Positions 28,276 to 38,605 of a DNA stretch of 64,000 nucleotides are shown here, one piece after another. Numbering within the stretch: the stretch's first letter is position 1; each line of letters begins with the position of its first letter. A program made the translations under genes and the position numbers. Location: contig NZ_CP060704.1 in the NCBI RefSeq assembly GCF_014353015.1, positions 1 to 64,000 on the forward strand. Reading direction: 5' to 3'. This DNA comes from Chitinimonas koreensis (GTDB taxonomy: Bacteria > Pseudomonadota > Gammaproteobacteria > Burkholderiales > Chitinimonadaceae). The notes beneath the pieces were generated by a model. The model worked only from the letters and a program-made list of their open reading frames with translations. It made no database searches and was not told the origin of the DNA.

Positions 28276-29838
28276 TCAATGCCGGAAGTGCCGCACCCCG
28301 GTCACCACCATGGCGATGCCATGCTCGTCGGCCGCCGCGATCACTTCCTCGTCGCGCATCGAGCCGCCCGGCTGGACGATCGCGCTGACGCCGTTCTCGG
28401 CGATCACGTCGACGCCGTCGCGGAACGGGAAGAAGGCGTCCGAGGCGCAGACCGAGCCCTTGAGGTCGAGGCCGGCGTTCCTGGCCTTGATGGCGGCGAT
28501 CCTGGTCGAATCGACGCGGCTCATCTGGCCGGCGCCGACGCCGAGGGTCTGGCCGCGGCCGCAGAACACGATGGCGTTCGACTTGACGAACTGGGCCACG
28601 CGCCAGGCGAACAGCAGGTCGTTCAGTTGCTCGGCGGTCGGCGCCAGCTTGGTGACGACCTTGAACTCGGCCGCCGTGATGCGGTGCACGTCGGGCGTCT
28701 GCACCAGGAGGCCGCCGCCGACGCGCTTGAGGTCGTAGCGGTTGGCGCCGTCGGAGAGCGGCACTTCGAGCACGCGCACGTTCTTCTTGGCGGCGATGAT
28801 GGACTTGGCTTCTTCGCTGAAGGCCGGCGCGATCAGCACTTCGAGGAACTGGCCGGTGACCGCCTCCACGGTGGCGGCGTCGACTTCGCGGTTGAAGGCG
28901 ATGATGCCGCCGAAGGCGCTGGTGGTGTCGGTGGCGAAGGCCAGCTTGTAGGCCGTCAGCGTGTCGGCCGCGATGGCCACGCCGCAGGGGTTGGCGTGCT
29001 TGACGATCACGCAGGCCGGTTGGTCGAAGGCCTTGACGGCCTCCCAGGCGGCATCCGAATCGGCGATGTTGTTGTAGCTCAGCTCCTTGCCCTGCAGCTG
29101 GCGGTAGCCGGCCAGGCTGCCGGCGGCCGGGTCGAGGTCGCGGTAGAAGGCGGCGCTCTGGTGCGGGTTCTCGCCGTAGCGCATGTCCTGCACTTTCTCG
29201 AACTGCAGGTTCAGCCGCTGCGGGAAGGCCAGCTTGTCGCCGTCGTCGGTCAGGCCGGTCAGGTAGTTGCTGATCGCGCCGTCGTAGGCGGCAGTATGGC
29301 TGAAAGCCTTCTGCGCCAGCTTGCGGCGGGTGACCGGGCCGAGGCTGCCGTCGCCCGCGCGCATTTCCTCGATCAGGCCGGCGTAGTCGGCCGCATCGGT
29401 GACGATGGCGACGAAGGCGTGGTTCTTGGCGCTCGAGCGCACCATGGCCGGGCCGCCGATGTCGATGTTCTCGATCGCGTCGGCGAAGCTGCAGCCGGGC
29501 TTGGCGATGGTCGCCTCGAACGGGTACAGGTTCACGCACACCAGGTCGATGTTGCCGATGCCGTGCTCGGCCATGGTGGCGACGTGCTCGGGCAGGTCGC
29601 GGCGGCCGAGGATGCCGCCGTGGATCTTCGGATGCAGCGTCTTGACGCGGCCGTCCAGCATCTCGGGGAAGCCGGTGTAGTCGGCCACTTCGATCACCGG
29701 CAGGCCGGCGTCGGCCAGCAGCTTGGCGGTGCCGCCGGTGGACAGCAGCTCGACGCCGAAGCCGTGCAGCGCCTGGGCGAATTCGAGGACGCCGGTTTTA
29801 TCGGACACGCTGATCAGCGCGCGTTGGATCTTGACCAT
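28276..29838 (-). CDS. purH: Bifunctional AICAR transformylase / IMP cyclohydrolase
   Basis: Last two steps of IMP synthesis. It is 520 residues. The N-terminal cyclohydrolase domain starts RALISVSDKTGVLEFAQALH with STGGTAKLL. The C-terminal transformylase domain carries KELSYNNIADSDAAWEAVKA, CVIVKHANPCGVAI and SVCASDAFFPFRDGVD. It lies 51 bp after fis in the dusB-fis-purH-purD run. It shows no oddities. Confidence 0.97.
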   Translation of the reverse strand: MVKIQRALISVSDKTGVLEFAQALHGFGVELLSTGGTAKLLADAGLPVIEVADYTGFPEMLDGRVKTLHPKIHGGILGRRDLPEHVATMAEHGIGNIDLVCVNLYPFEATIAKPGCSFADAIENIDIGGPAMVRSSAKNHAFVAIVTDAADYAGLIEEMRAGDGSLGPVTRRKLAQKAFSHTAAYDGAISNYLTGLTDDGDKLAFPQRLNLQFEKVQDMRYGENPHQSAAFYRDLDPAAGSLAGYRQLQGKELSYNNIADSDAAWEAVKAFDQPACVIVKHANPCGVAIAADTLTAYKLAFATDTTSAFGGIIAFNREVDAATVEAVTGQFLEVLIAPAFSEEAKSIIAAKKNVRVLEVPLSDGANRYDLKRVGGGLLVQTPDVHRITAAEFKVVTKLAPTAEQLNDLLFAWRVAQFVKSNAIVFCGRGQTLGVGAGQMSRVDSTRIAAIKARNAGLDLKGSVCASDAFFPFRDGVDVIAENGVSAIVQPGGSMRDEEVIAAADEHGIAMVVTGVRHFRH

Positions 29839-29889
29839 GGTTGCTAGCTCTTGGATGGCTGGGAAGGAAATCGGGATGGGGCGGCCGGC

Positions 29890-30126
29890 TCAGATCAGGT
29901 CGTGTTCCTGCATCTTCTTGCGCAGCGTGTTGCGGTTGATGCCGAGCAGTTCGGCGGCGCGCGTCTGGTTGCCCTGGGCCTTGTCGAGCACCACCTGCAG
30001 CATCGGCTTCTCGACCTTGGCCAGCACCATGTCGTAGATCGCCTGCGGTTCCTCGCCGTCCAGGTCGCGGAAGTACTGCTCCAGGGCATCGCGGACGGCG
30101 CTGCAGATCTGATCGTTGCTCGACAT
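29890..30126 (-). CDS. fis: Fis DNA-binding nucleoid protein
   Basis: Predicted 78-residue Fis, the usual betaproteobacterial length (shorter than the 98 residues of Escherichia coli). The start at MSSNDQICSAVRDALEQY was chosen because a longer in-frame start adds only arginine- and proline-rich sequence. The C-terminal helix-turn-helix is QTRAAELLGINRNTLRKKMQ. Fis bends DNA and tunes growth-phase transcription. It follows dusB by 98 bp, the conserved dusB-fis order, and precedes purH. Confidence 0.95.
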   Translation of the reverse strand: MSSNDQICSAVRDALEQYFRDLDGEEPQAIYDMVLAKVEKPMLQVVLDKAQGNQTRAAELLGINRNTLRKKMQEHDLI

Positions 30127-30224
30127 GTTCAAGGGTCCCCTCGGTGAGGCGGCGGCGCGGGCGATGGCACGGCTGGCGCAACGGCCAGGCGGCCGGTGCG
30201 GCACTGCCAATACGGTTCAAATGA

Positions 30225-31241
30225 CTAGGCGGCGATCGCCGCCACGTCGTCCTGGTAGCTCAATCGTTCGGATTCGCGCCCGAGGCGCGAGAAGTATTCG
30301 TGCACGGCGGCGAGCTGCTCGGCCGTGCTGTCCAGCGCGTACATGCGCTGGCGGAATTCGTTGGCGCCACGCAGCCCGCTGGTGTACCAGGCGATGTGCT
30401 TGCGCGCGATGCGGCAGCCCGAGTATTCGCCGTGGAAACGGTAGTGGTCGTCCAGGTGCTCGATCAGGATGGCGTGGACCTCGTCCACGCGCGGCGGCGG
30501 CAGGTGCTGGCCGGTGGCCAGGAAGTGGCCGATCTCGCGGAAGATCCACGGCCGGCCCTGGGCGGCGCGGCCGATCATCACGGCGTCGGCGCCGGTCTCG
30601 GCCAGCACCGCGCGCGCCTTCTCGGGCGAGTCGATGTCGCCGTTGGCGACCACCGGGATCTTGAGCAGGCGCTTCACCTCGCCGATCAGGCCGTAGCGCG
30701 CCTGGCCCTTGTACATGTCCTCGCGGGTGCGGCCGTGCAGCGCCAGCGCGGCGATGCCGGCGTCCTCGGCGATGCGGGCCACGCGCAGCACGTTCTCTTC
30801 GCCGTTGGCGTAGCCGAGCCGGGTCTTGAGCGTGACCGGCACGTCGACCGCGCCGACCACCGCCTCGAGGATGCGCTTCACCCGGTCCTCGTCCTTGAGC
30901 AGCGCCGAGCCGGCCAGCACGTTGCAGACCTTCTTGGCCGGGCAGCCCATGTTGATGTCGATGATCTGGGCGCCGGCGGCGACGTTGTGGCGCGCGGCCT
31001 CGGCCAGCTGGGCCGGGTCGCTGCCGGCGATCTGCACCGCCACCGGGGCCAGCTCGCCGTCGAAGTTGGCGCGCCGCCGGGTCTTGGCGGTGCCGTACAG
31101 CATCGCGTTGGCGGTGATCATCTCGCTCACCGCGTGGCCCGCGCCGAGCCGCTTGCACAGCATGCGGAACGGCCGATCGGTCACGCCCGCCATGGGGGCG
31201 ACGATCAGCTTGTTGCGCAGTGTGTAGGGGCCGATTTGCAT
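30225..31241 (-). CDS. dusB: tRNA-dihydrouridine synthase B
   Basis: FMN enzyme that reduces specific uridines in the tRNA D-loop. It is 338 residues. It starts MQIGPYTLRNKLIVAPMAGV. The catalytic cysteine is C100 in INMGCPAKKV, and the flavin-binding stretch is LALHGRTREDMYKG. It is first in the dusB-fis-purH-purD run, with a 278-bp upstream spacer that also holds the lpxO terminator. Confidence 0.96.
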   Translation of the reverse strand: MQIGPYTLRNKLIVAPMAGVTDRPFRMLCKRLGAGHAVSEMITANAMLYGTAKTRRRANFDGELAPVAVQIAGSDPAQLAEAARHNVAAGAQIIDINMGCPAKKVCNVLAGSALLKDEDRVKRILEAVVGAVDVPVTLKTRLGYANGEENVLRVARIAEDAGIAALALHGRTREDMYKGQARYGLIGEVKRLLKIPVVANGDIDSPEKARAVLAETGADAVMIGRAAQGRPWIFREIGHFLATGQHLPPPRVDEVHAILIEHLDDHYRFHGEYSGCRIARKHIAWYTSGLRGANEFRQRMYALDSTAEQLAAVHEYFSRLGRESERLSYQDDVAAIAA

Positions 31242-31478
31242 GGGCGACGGTGGGTGCGTTGGGGCAGAGAAAGCAAAACCGCTGGAAAACGAAGCGGTTC
31301 GAGTCCAGCGGTACGGCGCGCATTCTACCGCCGGCCCGATCGTTCGCGAAGCTATTTCGCTTAATTTTTGAGCAGATGCCGATAGCATGAACGCAATCGG
31401 CGCGGGCAACGGCGGCGATCGGCCGCGATCGTCGCCTTGCGCCGGCGGCGCGGCGCCACTGCCGTCGGGACGTGAAAA

Positions 31479-31500
31479 AGGCCACCGGTACCGGTGGCCT
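31479..31500 (-). terminator. Intrinsic terminator after lpxO
   Basis: Perfect 10-bp stem AGGCCACCGG-TA-CCGGTGGCCT, followed on the minus strand by TTTTC, 19 bases past the lpxO stop. Confidence 0.9.
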
Positions 31501-31519
31501 CTGTCGGCAAGGCGCGGGG

Positions 31520-32428
31520 CTAGACCAGTACGAAGATCGCCAGCAGCGCGAGGAACAGCGCCCACTTGAGCAGGTAGTACAGCGTGCGGTTCTTCGCCTT
31601 GACCCGCTTGCCCCACAGCCGCACCTGCTGGATGTAGCCGAAGGCCTTGTTGATGCCGCCGGTGCGGTCGCCCTCGCGGTTGGGCGCGGCGGCGGCGCCG
31701 ATCAGGTAGCGGCTGACGAAGCGGTTGAGCCAGGTGGCCGGCAGCAGCCACAGCGGCCGCTCGATGTCGCAGAACAGGATGATGCGGTTGCGGTCGGTGG
31801 TGTTCTCGGCGTAGTGCAGGTAGGTCTCGTCGAACATCACCGGCTCGCCGTCGCGCCAGCTGTAGCGCTGGCCGTCGACGTCGATGAAGCAGCGGTCGTC
31901 GTTCGGCGTGGCGAGGCCCAGGTGGTAGCGCAGCGAGCCGGCGAACGGATCGCGGTGGCGCACCAGCCGCGCGCCCGGCGGCAGCGCGGCGAACATGGCG
32001 GCCTTCACGCTGGGGATGTCGCGCAGCAGCGCGGTCGTCACCGGGCACAGTTCGGCTGCCGAGGGGTGGGCCTCGTCGTACCACTTCAGGTAGAAGCGCT
32101 TCCAGCCGGTCTTGAAGAAGGAATTGAAGCCGGCGTCGTTGTACTTGTCCGAGGCCTTGATGTCGCCGGTGTCGTACAGCTTCTCGCCCTCGACGCGGAT
32201 CGCCTGCCAGTTGTCCTGCAGCACCTTCAGTTCCGGGAAGCGATCGACCGGCAGGTAGGGCGTGCTCGGGATCTTCGAGAACAGGTACATGAAGCAGTTG
32301 ATCGGCGCCATGAAGGTCGAGTGGTCGCTCAACTGCCGCCAGAAGCCCAGCCGCACGCGGCCGCGCAGGTGGACGTAGACGGTGGAGGCGACGAAGGCGG
32401 CGAGGATCGCCCACTTGATCGGGGACAT
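31520..32428 (-). CDS. lpxO: Lipid A hydroxylase-like Fe(II)/2-oxoglutarate dioxygenase
   Basis: Predicted 302-residue membrane-anchored enzyme of the aspartyl/asparaginyl beta-hydroxylase group, closest to LpxO, which adds a 2-hydroxyl to a lipid A acyl chain. It has an N-terminal membrane segment (MSPIKWAILAAFVASTVYVH) and a C-terminal one (YYLLKWALFLALLAIFVLV). The metal ligands are in RLVRHRDPFAGSLRYHLGL and ETYLHYAENTTDRNRIILFC. It follows gatB by 7 bp and may share its transcript. The exact acyl substrate is inferred. Confidence 0.88.
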   Translation of the reverse strand: MSPIKWAILAAFVASTVYVHLRGRVRLGFWRQLSDHSTFMAPINCFMYLFSKIPSTPYLPVDRFPELKVLQDNWQAIRVEGEKLYDTGDIKASDKYNDAGFNSFFKTGWKRFYLKWYDEAHPSAAELCPVTTALLRDIPSVKAAMFAALPPGARLVRHRDPFAGSLRYHLGLATPNDDRCFIDVDGQRYSWRDGEPVMFDETYLHYAENTTDRNRIILFCDIERPLWLLPATWLNRFVSRYLIGAAAAPNREGDRTGGINKAFGYIQQVRLWGKRVKAKNRTLYYLLKWALFLALLAIFVLV

Positions 32429-32435
32429 CGGCTTC

Positions 32436-33863
32436 CTAACTCAACTTGCGGCGAAGGATTTCGTTGATCGTGGCCGGATCGGCCTTGCCCTTGGCCGCCT
32501 TCATGCACTGGCCGACCAGCGCGTTGAAGGCCTTCTCCTTGCCGGCGCGGAACTCGGCCACCATGGCGGCGTTGGCGGCCAGGATCTCGTCGACCAGCGC
32601 CTCGATCGCGCCGCTGTCGGTGGTCTGCTTGAGGCCCAGCTCGTCGATCAGCGCGTCGGCATCCTTGCCCGATTCCCACATCGCGCGCAGCACGTCCTTG
32701 GCCGACTTGTTGTTGACGGTCTTGTCCATCACCCGGCGGATCAGGCCGGCCAGCTGCGCCGGTGCCACCGGGCTGTCGGCGATGTCGCGCTCCTCGCGGT
32801 TCAGCGCGGCCGAGACGTCGCCCATGATCCAGTTGCCGGCCAGCTTGGCGTCGGCGCCGGCCGCCACGGTCGCTTCGTAGTAGGCGGCGGTTTCCTTGGT
32901 GGCGGTCAGCATGCGCGCGTCGTAGGCCGGGATGCCGTACTGCGCCTCGAAGCGCGCCTGCATCGCCTCGGGCAGCTCGGGCAGCTCGCTCTTCACGCGC
33001 TCGATCCAGGCTTCGTCGATCACCAAGGGCGGCAGGTCCGGATCGGGGAAGTAGCGGTAGTCGTGCGCGTCTTCCTTGCTGCGCATCATCCGTGTCTCGC
33101 CGGTATCGGGGTCGAACAGCACGGTGGCCTGCTGGATCTTGCGGCCGTCCTCGATCTCGCCGATCTGCCACTGCACCTCGTACTTGATCGCCTGCTCCAT
33201 GAACTTGAAGCTGTTGAGGTTCTTGATCTCGCGCCGGGTGCCGAACTCGGCCTGGCCCTTGGGGCGCACCGAGACGTTGACGTCGCAGCGGAACGAGCCT
33301 TCCTGCATGTTGCCGTCGCAGATGCCGATCCAGGTGACCAGGCTGTGCAGCGCGCGCGCATAGGCGACCGCCTCGGCCGAGGAGCGCATGTCGGGCTCCG
33401 AGACGATCTCGAGCAGCGGCGTGCCGGCGCGATTGAGGTCGATGCCGCTCATGCCGTGGAAGTCCTCGTGCACCGACTTGCCGGCGTCTTCCTCGAGGTG
33501 GGCGCGGGTCAGCCGGATCACCTTGTCCTCGTCGCCGACGCGGATGGTGATGGCGCCGCCCTCGACCACCGGCAGCTCGAACTGGCTGATCTGGTAGCCC
33601 TTGGGCAGGTCGGGGTAGAAGTAATTCTTGCGGGCGAACACCGACTTGCGGTTGATCCTGGCGCCGATGGCGAGGCCGAAGCGGATCGCCTTGTCGACCG
33701 CCGCCCGGTTCATCACCGGCAGCGCGCCGGGCAGCGCGATGTCGACCGTGGCGGTCTGGGTGTTGGGCGCGGCGCCGAAGGCGGTGCTGGCGGCCGAGAA
33801 GATCTTCGATTGGGTCGAGAGCTGGGTGTGGATTTCCAGCCCGATGACGACTTCCCATTGCAT
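32436..33863 (-). CDS. gatB: Asp/Glu-tRNA amidotransferase subunit B
   Basis: tRNA-binding and kinase subunit of the GatCAB complex, which converts mischarged Asp-tRNA(Asn) or Glu-tRNA(Gln) to the correct amide forms. It is 475 residues. It starts MQWEVVIGLEIHTQLSTQSK and has the signature DFHGMSGIDLNRAGTPLLEI and the metal-binding GSFRCDVNVSVRPKG. It lies 19 bp after gatA. Order here is gatC-gmhA-gatA-gatB-lpxO. Confidence 0.97.
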   Translation of the reverse strand: MQWEVVIGLEIHTQLSTQSKIFSAASTAFGAAPNTQTATVDIALPGALPVMNRAAVDKAIRFGLAIGARINRKSVFARKNYFYPDLPKGYQISQFELPVVEGGAITIRVGDEDKVIRLTRAHLEEDAGKSVHEDFHGMSGIDLNRAGTPLLEIVSEPDMRSSAEAVAYARALHSLVTWIGICDGNMQEGSFRCDVNVSVRPKGQAEFGTRREIKNLNSFKFMEQAIKYEVQWQIGEIEDGRKIQQATVLFDPDTGETRMMRSKEDAHDYRYFPDPDLPPLVIDEAWIERVKSELPELPEAMQARFEAQYGIPAYDARMLTATKETAAYYEATVAAGADAKLAGNWIMGDVSAALNREERDIADSPVAPAQLAGLIRRVMDKTVNNKSAKDVLRAMWESGKDADALIDELGLKQTTDSGAIEALVDEILAANAAMVAEFRAGKEKAFNALVGQCMKAAKGKADPATINEILRRKLS

Positions 33864-33882
33864 CTTTGTACGTCCTCGTCGA

Positions 33883-35334
33883 TTACAGCGCCGGCGCGCG
33901 GGTATGCCAGTCGGTCGCCAGCTGGAACTGGTGGGCGATGTTGCACAGCCTGGCCTCGGCGAAGTAGTCGCCGATCAGTTGCAGGCCGACCGGCCGGCCG
34001 TCGGCGCCGAAGCCGACCGGGTGGGCGATGCCGGGCAGACCGGCCAGGTTCACGCCCAGCGTGTAGATGTCCTCGAGATACATCGCGACCGGGTCGTCGC
34101 CCTTGGCGCCGAGGGTCCAGGCGGTGGTCGGCGCGGCCGGCGCGGCGATCACGTCGCACTGGGCGAGGCCCTTCTGGAAGTCCTCGGCCAGGAGGCGGCG
34201 CACTTTCTGCGCCTTCAGGTAGTAGGCGTCGTAGTAGCCGTGGCTCAGCACGTAGGTGCCGGTCAGGATGCGGCGCTTGGTCTCCCAGCCGAAGCCTTCG
34301 GCGCGGCTCTTCTCGTACATGTCGACCAGGTCGGCGTACTCGGCGGCGCGATGGCCGTAGCGCACGCCGTCGAAGCGGCTCAGGTTGCTCGAGGCCTCGG
34401 CCGGCGCGATCACGTAGTAGGCCGGGATGGCCAGCTCGGTGCGCGGCAGGCTGATCTCGACCACTTCGGCGCCGAGCTTGCGGTATTCGGCCAGCGCCGC
34501 CTCGATCGCGGCGGCCACGTCGCCGGCGAGGCCGGGCCCGAAGTATTCGCGCGGCAGGCCGATGCGCAGGCCGGCCAGCGGGCGGTCGAGATCGCGGGTG
34601 TAGTCCTCGGCCGGCCGCTCCAGGCTGGTCGAGTCGCGGGCGTCGAAGCCGGCCATCACGTTCAGGAGCAGCGCGCAGTCCTCGGCGGTCTGGGCCAGCG
34701 GGCCGCCCTGGTCGAGGCTGGAGGCGTAGGCCACCATGCCGTAGCGGCTGACCACGCCGTAGGTCGGCTTGAGGCCGGTGATGCCGCAGAAGGCGGCCGG
34801 CTGGCGGATCGAGCCGCCGGTGTCGGTGGCGGTGGCGGCCGGCGCCAGCCGTGCGGCGACCGCGGCGGCCGAGCCGCCCGAGCTGCCGCCGGGCACCGCG
34901 CTGCGGTCCCACGGGTTGCGCACCGGGCCGAAGGCGCTGTTCTCGTTCGACGAGCCCATGGCGAACTCGTCCATATTGGTGCGGCCGAGCGTGACCAGGC
35001 CGGCGGCCTTGCAGCGCTCGATCACGCCGGCGTCGTAGGGCGAAACGAAGTTCTCCAGCATCTTCGAGCCGCAAGTGGTCTTCCAGCCTTCGGCGCAGTA
35101 GATGTCCTTGTGGGCGATCGGCACGCCGGTCAGCGGGCCGGCCTGGCCGGCGGCGCGCGCGGCGTCGGCCGCGTTCGCCATCGCCAGCGTGCGGTCGCGG
35201 TCGACGGTGATGAAGGCGTTGAGCGCGCCGTCGGTGGCCTCGATCTTGGCCAGGTAGTCGGTGGCCAGCTCGGTGGCCGAGGTCTGGCCGGCGGCGAGCA
35301 GCGCCGCGGCTTGTTTGAGGGTGTGCGTCGTCAT
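33883..35334 (-). CDS. gatA: Asp/Glu-tRNA amidotransferase subunit A
   Basis: Glutaminase subunit of GatCAB. It is 483 residues from MTTHTLKQAAALLAAGQTSA. The amidase-signature triad is visible: K76 in GVPIAHKDIYC, S151 in VPGGSSGGSAAAVA, and S175 in TDTGGSIRQPAAFCG. It releases ammonia from glutamine for GatB. A 129-bp spacer with a GTGAAAN heptamer run separates it from gmhA upstream. The start is supported by family alignment of the N-terminus; no strong ribosome site is seen. Confidence 0.97.
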   Translation of the reverse strand: MTTHTLKQAAALLAAGQTSATELATDYLAKIEATDGALNAFITVDRDRTLAMANAADAARAAGQAGPLTGVPIAHKDIYCAEGWKTTCGSKMLENFVSPYDAGVIERCKAAGLVTLGRTNMDEFAMGSSNENSAFGPVRNPWDRSAVPGGSSGGSAAAVAARLAPAATATDTGGSIRQPAAFCGITGLKPTYGVVSRYGMVAYASSLDQGGPLAQTAEDCALLLNVMAGFDARDSTSLERPAEDYTRDLDRPLAGLRIGLPREYFGPGLAGDVAAAIEAALAEYRKLGAEVVEISLPRTELAIPAYYVIAPAEASSNLSRFDGVRYGHRAAEYADLVDMYEKSRAEGFGWETKRRILTGTYVLSHGYYDAYYLKAQKVRRLLAEDFQKGLAQCDVIAAPAAPTTAWTLGAKGDDPVAMYLEDIYTLGVNLAGLPGIAHPVGFGADGRPVGLQLIGDYFAEARLCNIAHQFQLATDWHTRAPAL

Positions 35335-35443
35335 GCGAGCTTTCGGAATCTTGGGTGAGGCGCGAACGGTGAATCGGTCGAACGCGGCTTTCGCTCGGGC
35401 GGTCCGGTGCAGGTCCAACAGGCAGCGGACTGCGCGGCGAGCC

Positions 35444-35475
35444 TACGTTTCACATTTCACGTTTCACTTTTCACC
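35444..35475. repeat. GTGAAAN heptamer run after gmhA
   Basis: On the minus strand the sequence reads GTGAAAA GTGAAAC GTGAAAT GTGAAAC: four tandem copies of a seven-base unit. The first copy overlaps the last codons of gmhA (Glu-Lys-stop). Related runs are at 28214-28231 and, degenerate, at 37637-37700. Confidence 0.7.
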
Positions 35476-36063
35476 GTCTTCGACATAGCCCATGCCCTGC
35501 TCGACCAGGCCGATCAGGATATGGATGACCTTGATGTGGATTTCCTGGATGCGGTCGGCATAGCCGAAATGCGGCACCACGATCTCGACGTCGGCCTGGC
35601 CGCGGAGATGGCCGCCGTCCTTGCCCAGCAGCAGGACCACTTTCATGCCGCGCGCGCGCGCCGCTTCCACGCCGCGCACGATGTTCTTCGAATTGCCGCT
35701 GGTGCTGATGCCGAGGAACACGTCGCCGGCCTGGCCGACGCCCTCGATGAAGCGCGAGAACACGTGGTCGAAGCCGTAGTCGTTGCCGACGCAGGACAGG
35801 TGCGACGGGTCGGACACCGCGATGGCGCCGAGCGCCGGGCGATCGTCGCGGTAGCGGCCGGTCAGCTCCTCGGCGAAGTGCATGGCGTCGCAGTGCGAGC
35901 CGCCGTTGCCGGCCGAGATCACCTTGCGGCCGTCCTTGAACTGGGCGACCAGCAATTGCGCGGCGGCCTCGACGCTGGCGACGAAGCCGTCGTCGGCCAG
36001 CACGCGCTCGAGCAGCGCGCGGGCCTCGTCGAGCGAGGCGCGGATCGATGCTGCGGCGCTCAT
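35464..36063 (-). CDS. gmhA: Sedoheptulose 7-phosphate isomerase (phosphoheptose isomerase)
   Basis: First step of heptose synthesis for the LPS inner core. It is 199 residues. A SIS-fold enzyme with near-complete family identity in VISAGNGGSHCDAMHFAEEL, SCVGNDYGFDHVFSRF and HFGYADRIQEIHIKVIHILI. The start overlaps the gatC stop (36060-36063). Its position inside the gatCAB operon is unusual; other gmh genes are not in the window. DiaA, a SIS paralogue, is less likely because the GmhA-specific HCDAMHFAEELTGRYR is intact. Confidence 0.95.
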   Translation of the reverse strand: MSAAASIRASLDEARALLERVLADDGFVASVEAAAQLLVAQFKDGRKVISAGNGGSHCDAMHFAEELTGRYRDDRPALGAIAVSDPSHLSCVGNDYGFDHVFSRFIEGVGQAGDVFLGISTSGNSKNIVRGVEAARARGMKVVLLLGKDGGHLRGQADVEIVVPHFGYADRIQEIHIKVIHILIGLVEQGMGYVEDGEK

Positions 36064-36347
36064 TCGATGACCTTGGGGACGAGGTAGAGGCCGTTCTCGA
36101 CCGCCGGTGCGACGGCCTGGAACTTGTCGCGCCGGTCGGGCTCGGACGCGGTGTCCTCGCGCAGCCGCAGGGCCACGTCGCGGGCGTGGCTCATCGGCTC
36201 GACGCCGTCGGTGTCGACGGCCTGCAATTGCTCGATCAGGCCGAAAATGCCATTGAGCTTGTCACGGGTCTCGGCGACCTCGGCCTCGCTGACGCGCAAG
36301 CGCGCCAGACGGGCGATCCGACGGACGTCGGCATCGGTCAGGGACAT
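36060..36347 (-). CDS. gatC: Asp/Glu-tRNA amidotransferase subunit C
   Basis: Small subunit that stabilises GatA and GatB. It is 95 residues, the normal size. It starts MSLTDADVRRIARLARLRVS and carries VEPMSHARDVALRLREDTAS and a C-terminal NGLYLVPKVIE. First gene of the operon; its stop overlaps the gmhA start by four bases. It is divergent from mreB across a 233-bp spacer that must hold both promoters. Confidence 0.95.
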   Translation of the reverse strand: MSLTDADVRRIARLARLRVSEAEVAETRDKLNGIFGLIEQLQAVDTDGVEPMSHARDVALRLREDTASEPDRRDKFQAVAPAVENGLYLVPKVIE

Positions 36348-36580
36348 GTGGAAAACCCCTTCATTTCTTTAATCTCGGTAGCGGCTTAGGGTAACATACC
36401 GGGTTTACCGCGCCCAAGCCTCGGGGAAACGCGCGACCGCCTCGGCGGGCACGCAAGGCGTTGACTCCCAAGGACAAAAGCTAATCGGCCGGTAGAGGGA
36501 CATTCATGGCGGCGGGCCGCCCTCGCAGACCGCCGCATCGGGTGCCGCGCACCCCGGACAATGCATACGGATTGACACTA

Positions 36581-37624
<1,044 letters not shown>

Positions 37625-37636
37625 CGTCGTGCGAGG

Positions 37637-37700
37637 CGGGAGGTGTGAGGGGTGAGGTGTAAAAGCATTCACGCCTCACCCCTCGCGCCTTACCCCTCAC
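37637..37700 (+). repeat. Repeat-rich hairpin in the mreB-mreC spacer
   Basis: GTGAGGGGTGAGGTGT and CACGCCTCACCCCTCGC form an imperfect long stem around AAAAGCATT, with a further ACCCCTCAC copy behind it. It may stop part of the transcripts between mreB and mreC, which would set a higher MreB level. It looks like a degenerate relative of the seven-base runs elsewhere. Confidence 0.5.
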
Positions 37701-37706
37701 ATCCAT

Positions 37707-38605
37707 ATGCAAGCCACCATCCAGCCCGCCTTCTTCAAGCAGGGCCCCGGCCGTTCACGCGGCTGGCGATCTATGCCAGCCTGTCGCTGGCGCTGCTGGT
37801 CGTCGACCTGCGCTGGCACATCCTGCAGCCGGTGCGCGAGGTCGTCTCGGCCGCGCTGTATCCGCTGCAATGGCTCGCCACCGCGCCGGTCTCGCTGGGC
37901 CACCGCATCGGCGACTTCGTCGAGACCCAGACCGCGCTGCAGCAGGAGAACCGCCGCCTGCAGGACGAGCGCCTGCTCGCCAACGCGCGCCTGTTGCGCT
38001 ATGAGGCGCTCGAGCAGGAGAACGCCCAGCTGCGCGCGCTGCTGATCACGCGCGAGCAGCATCACGGCCGCGGCAATCTGACCGAGGTGCTCTACAACGA
38101 CCGCGATCCGTATACCGCCAAGCTGGTGGTCGACCGCGGCGAGACCGCCGGCGTGAAGCCGGGCCAGGTGGTGATCGATCCGCTCGGCGTGGTCGGCCAG
38201 GTGACGCGGGTCCAGCCGTTCACCGCCGAGGTCACCCTGGTGCTGCACAAGAACCAGCCGGTGCCGGTGCAGGTGGTGCGCAACGGCCTGCGCACCGTGG
38301 TCTACGGCAGCGGGCCCAAGAGCCCGCTCGAGGTGCGCTGGATGCCGCTCAACGCCGACATCCGCAACGACGACATGCTGGTCACCTCGGGCATCGACGG
38401 CACCTACCCGTCCGGCCTGCCGGTGGCCAAGGTCAGCCGGGTCGACCGCAACGCCGGTTCCGCCTTCGCCCAGGTCAGCGCCGAGCCGGCCGCCGACGTC
38501 GACAAGCACCGTTTCCTGCTGATCCTCGACGAGCGCCTCGAGATGCCCAAGCGTCCCGACGAGCCGCCGCCCGCGCAGCGCAAGAAGAAGAAGGAGGCCG
38601 ACTGA
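37707..38605 (+). CDS. mreC: Rod shape-determining protein MreC (frameshifted in this sequence)
   Basis: Bitopic scaffold protein of the elongasome. It opens MQATIQPAFFKQGPG from ATG 37707. The frame is lost near 37751-37753 (GGCCG) and resumes one base off with PFTRLAIYASLSLALLVVDL, the transmembrane anchor. A coiled coil follows (LQQENRRLQDERLLANARLL), then the periplasmic beta domain (LVVDRGETAGVKPGQVVIDP). One restored C or G gives 299 residues, normal size. A sequence error is likely because the gene is essential in rods. The stop overlaps the mreD start (TGATG). Confidence 0.92.
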
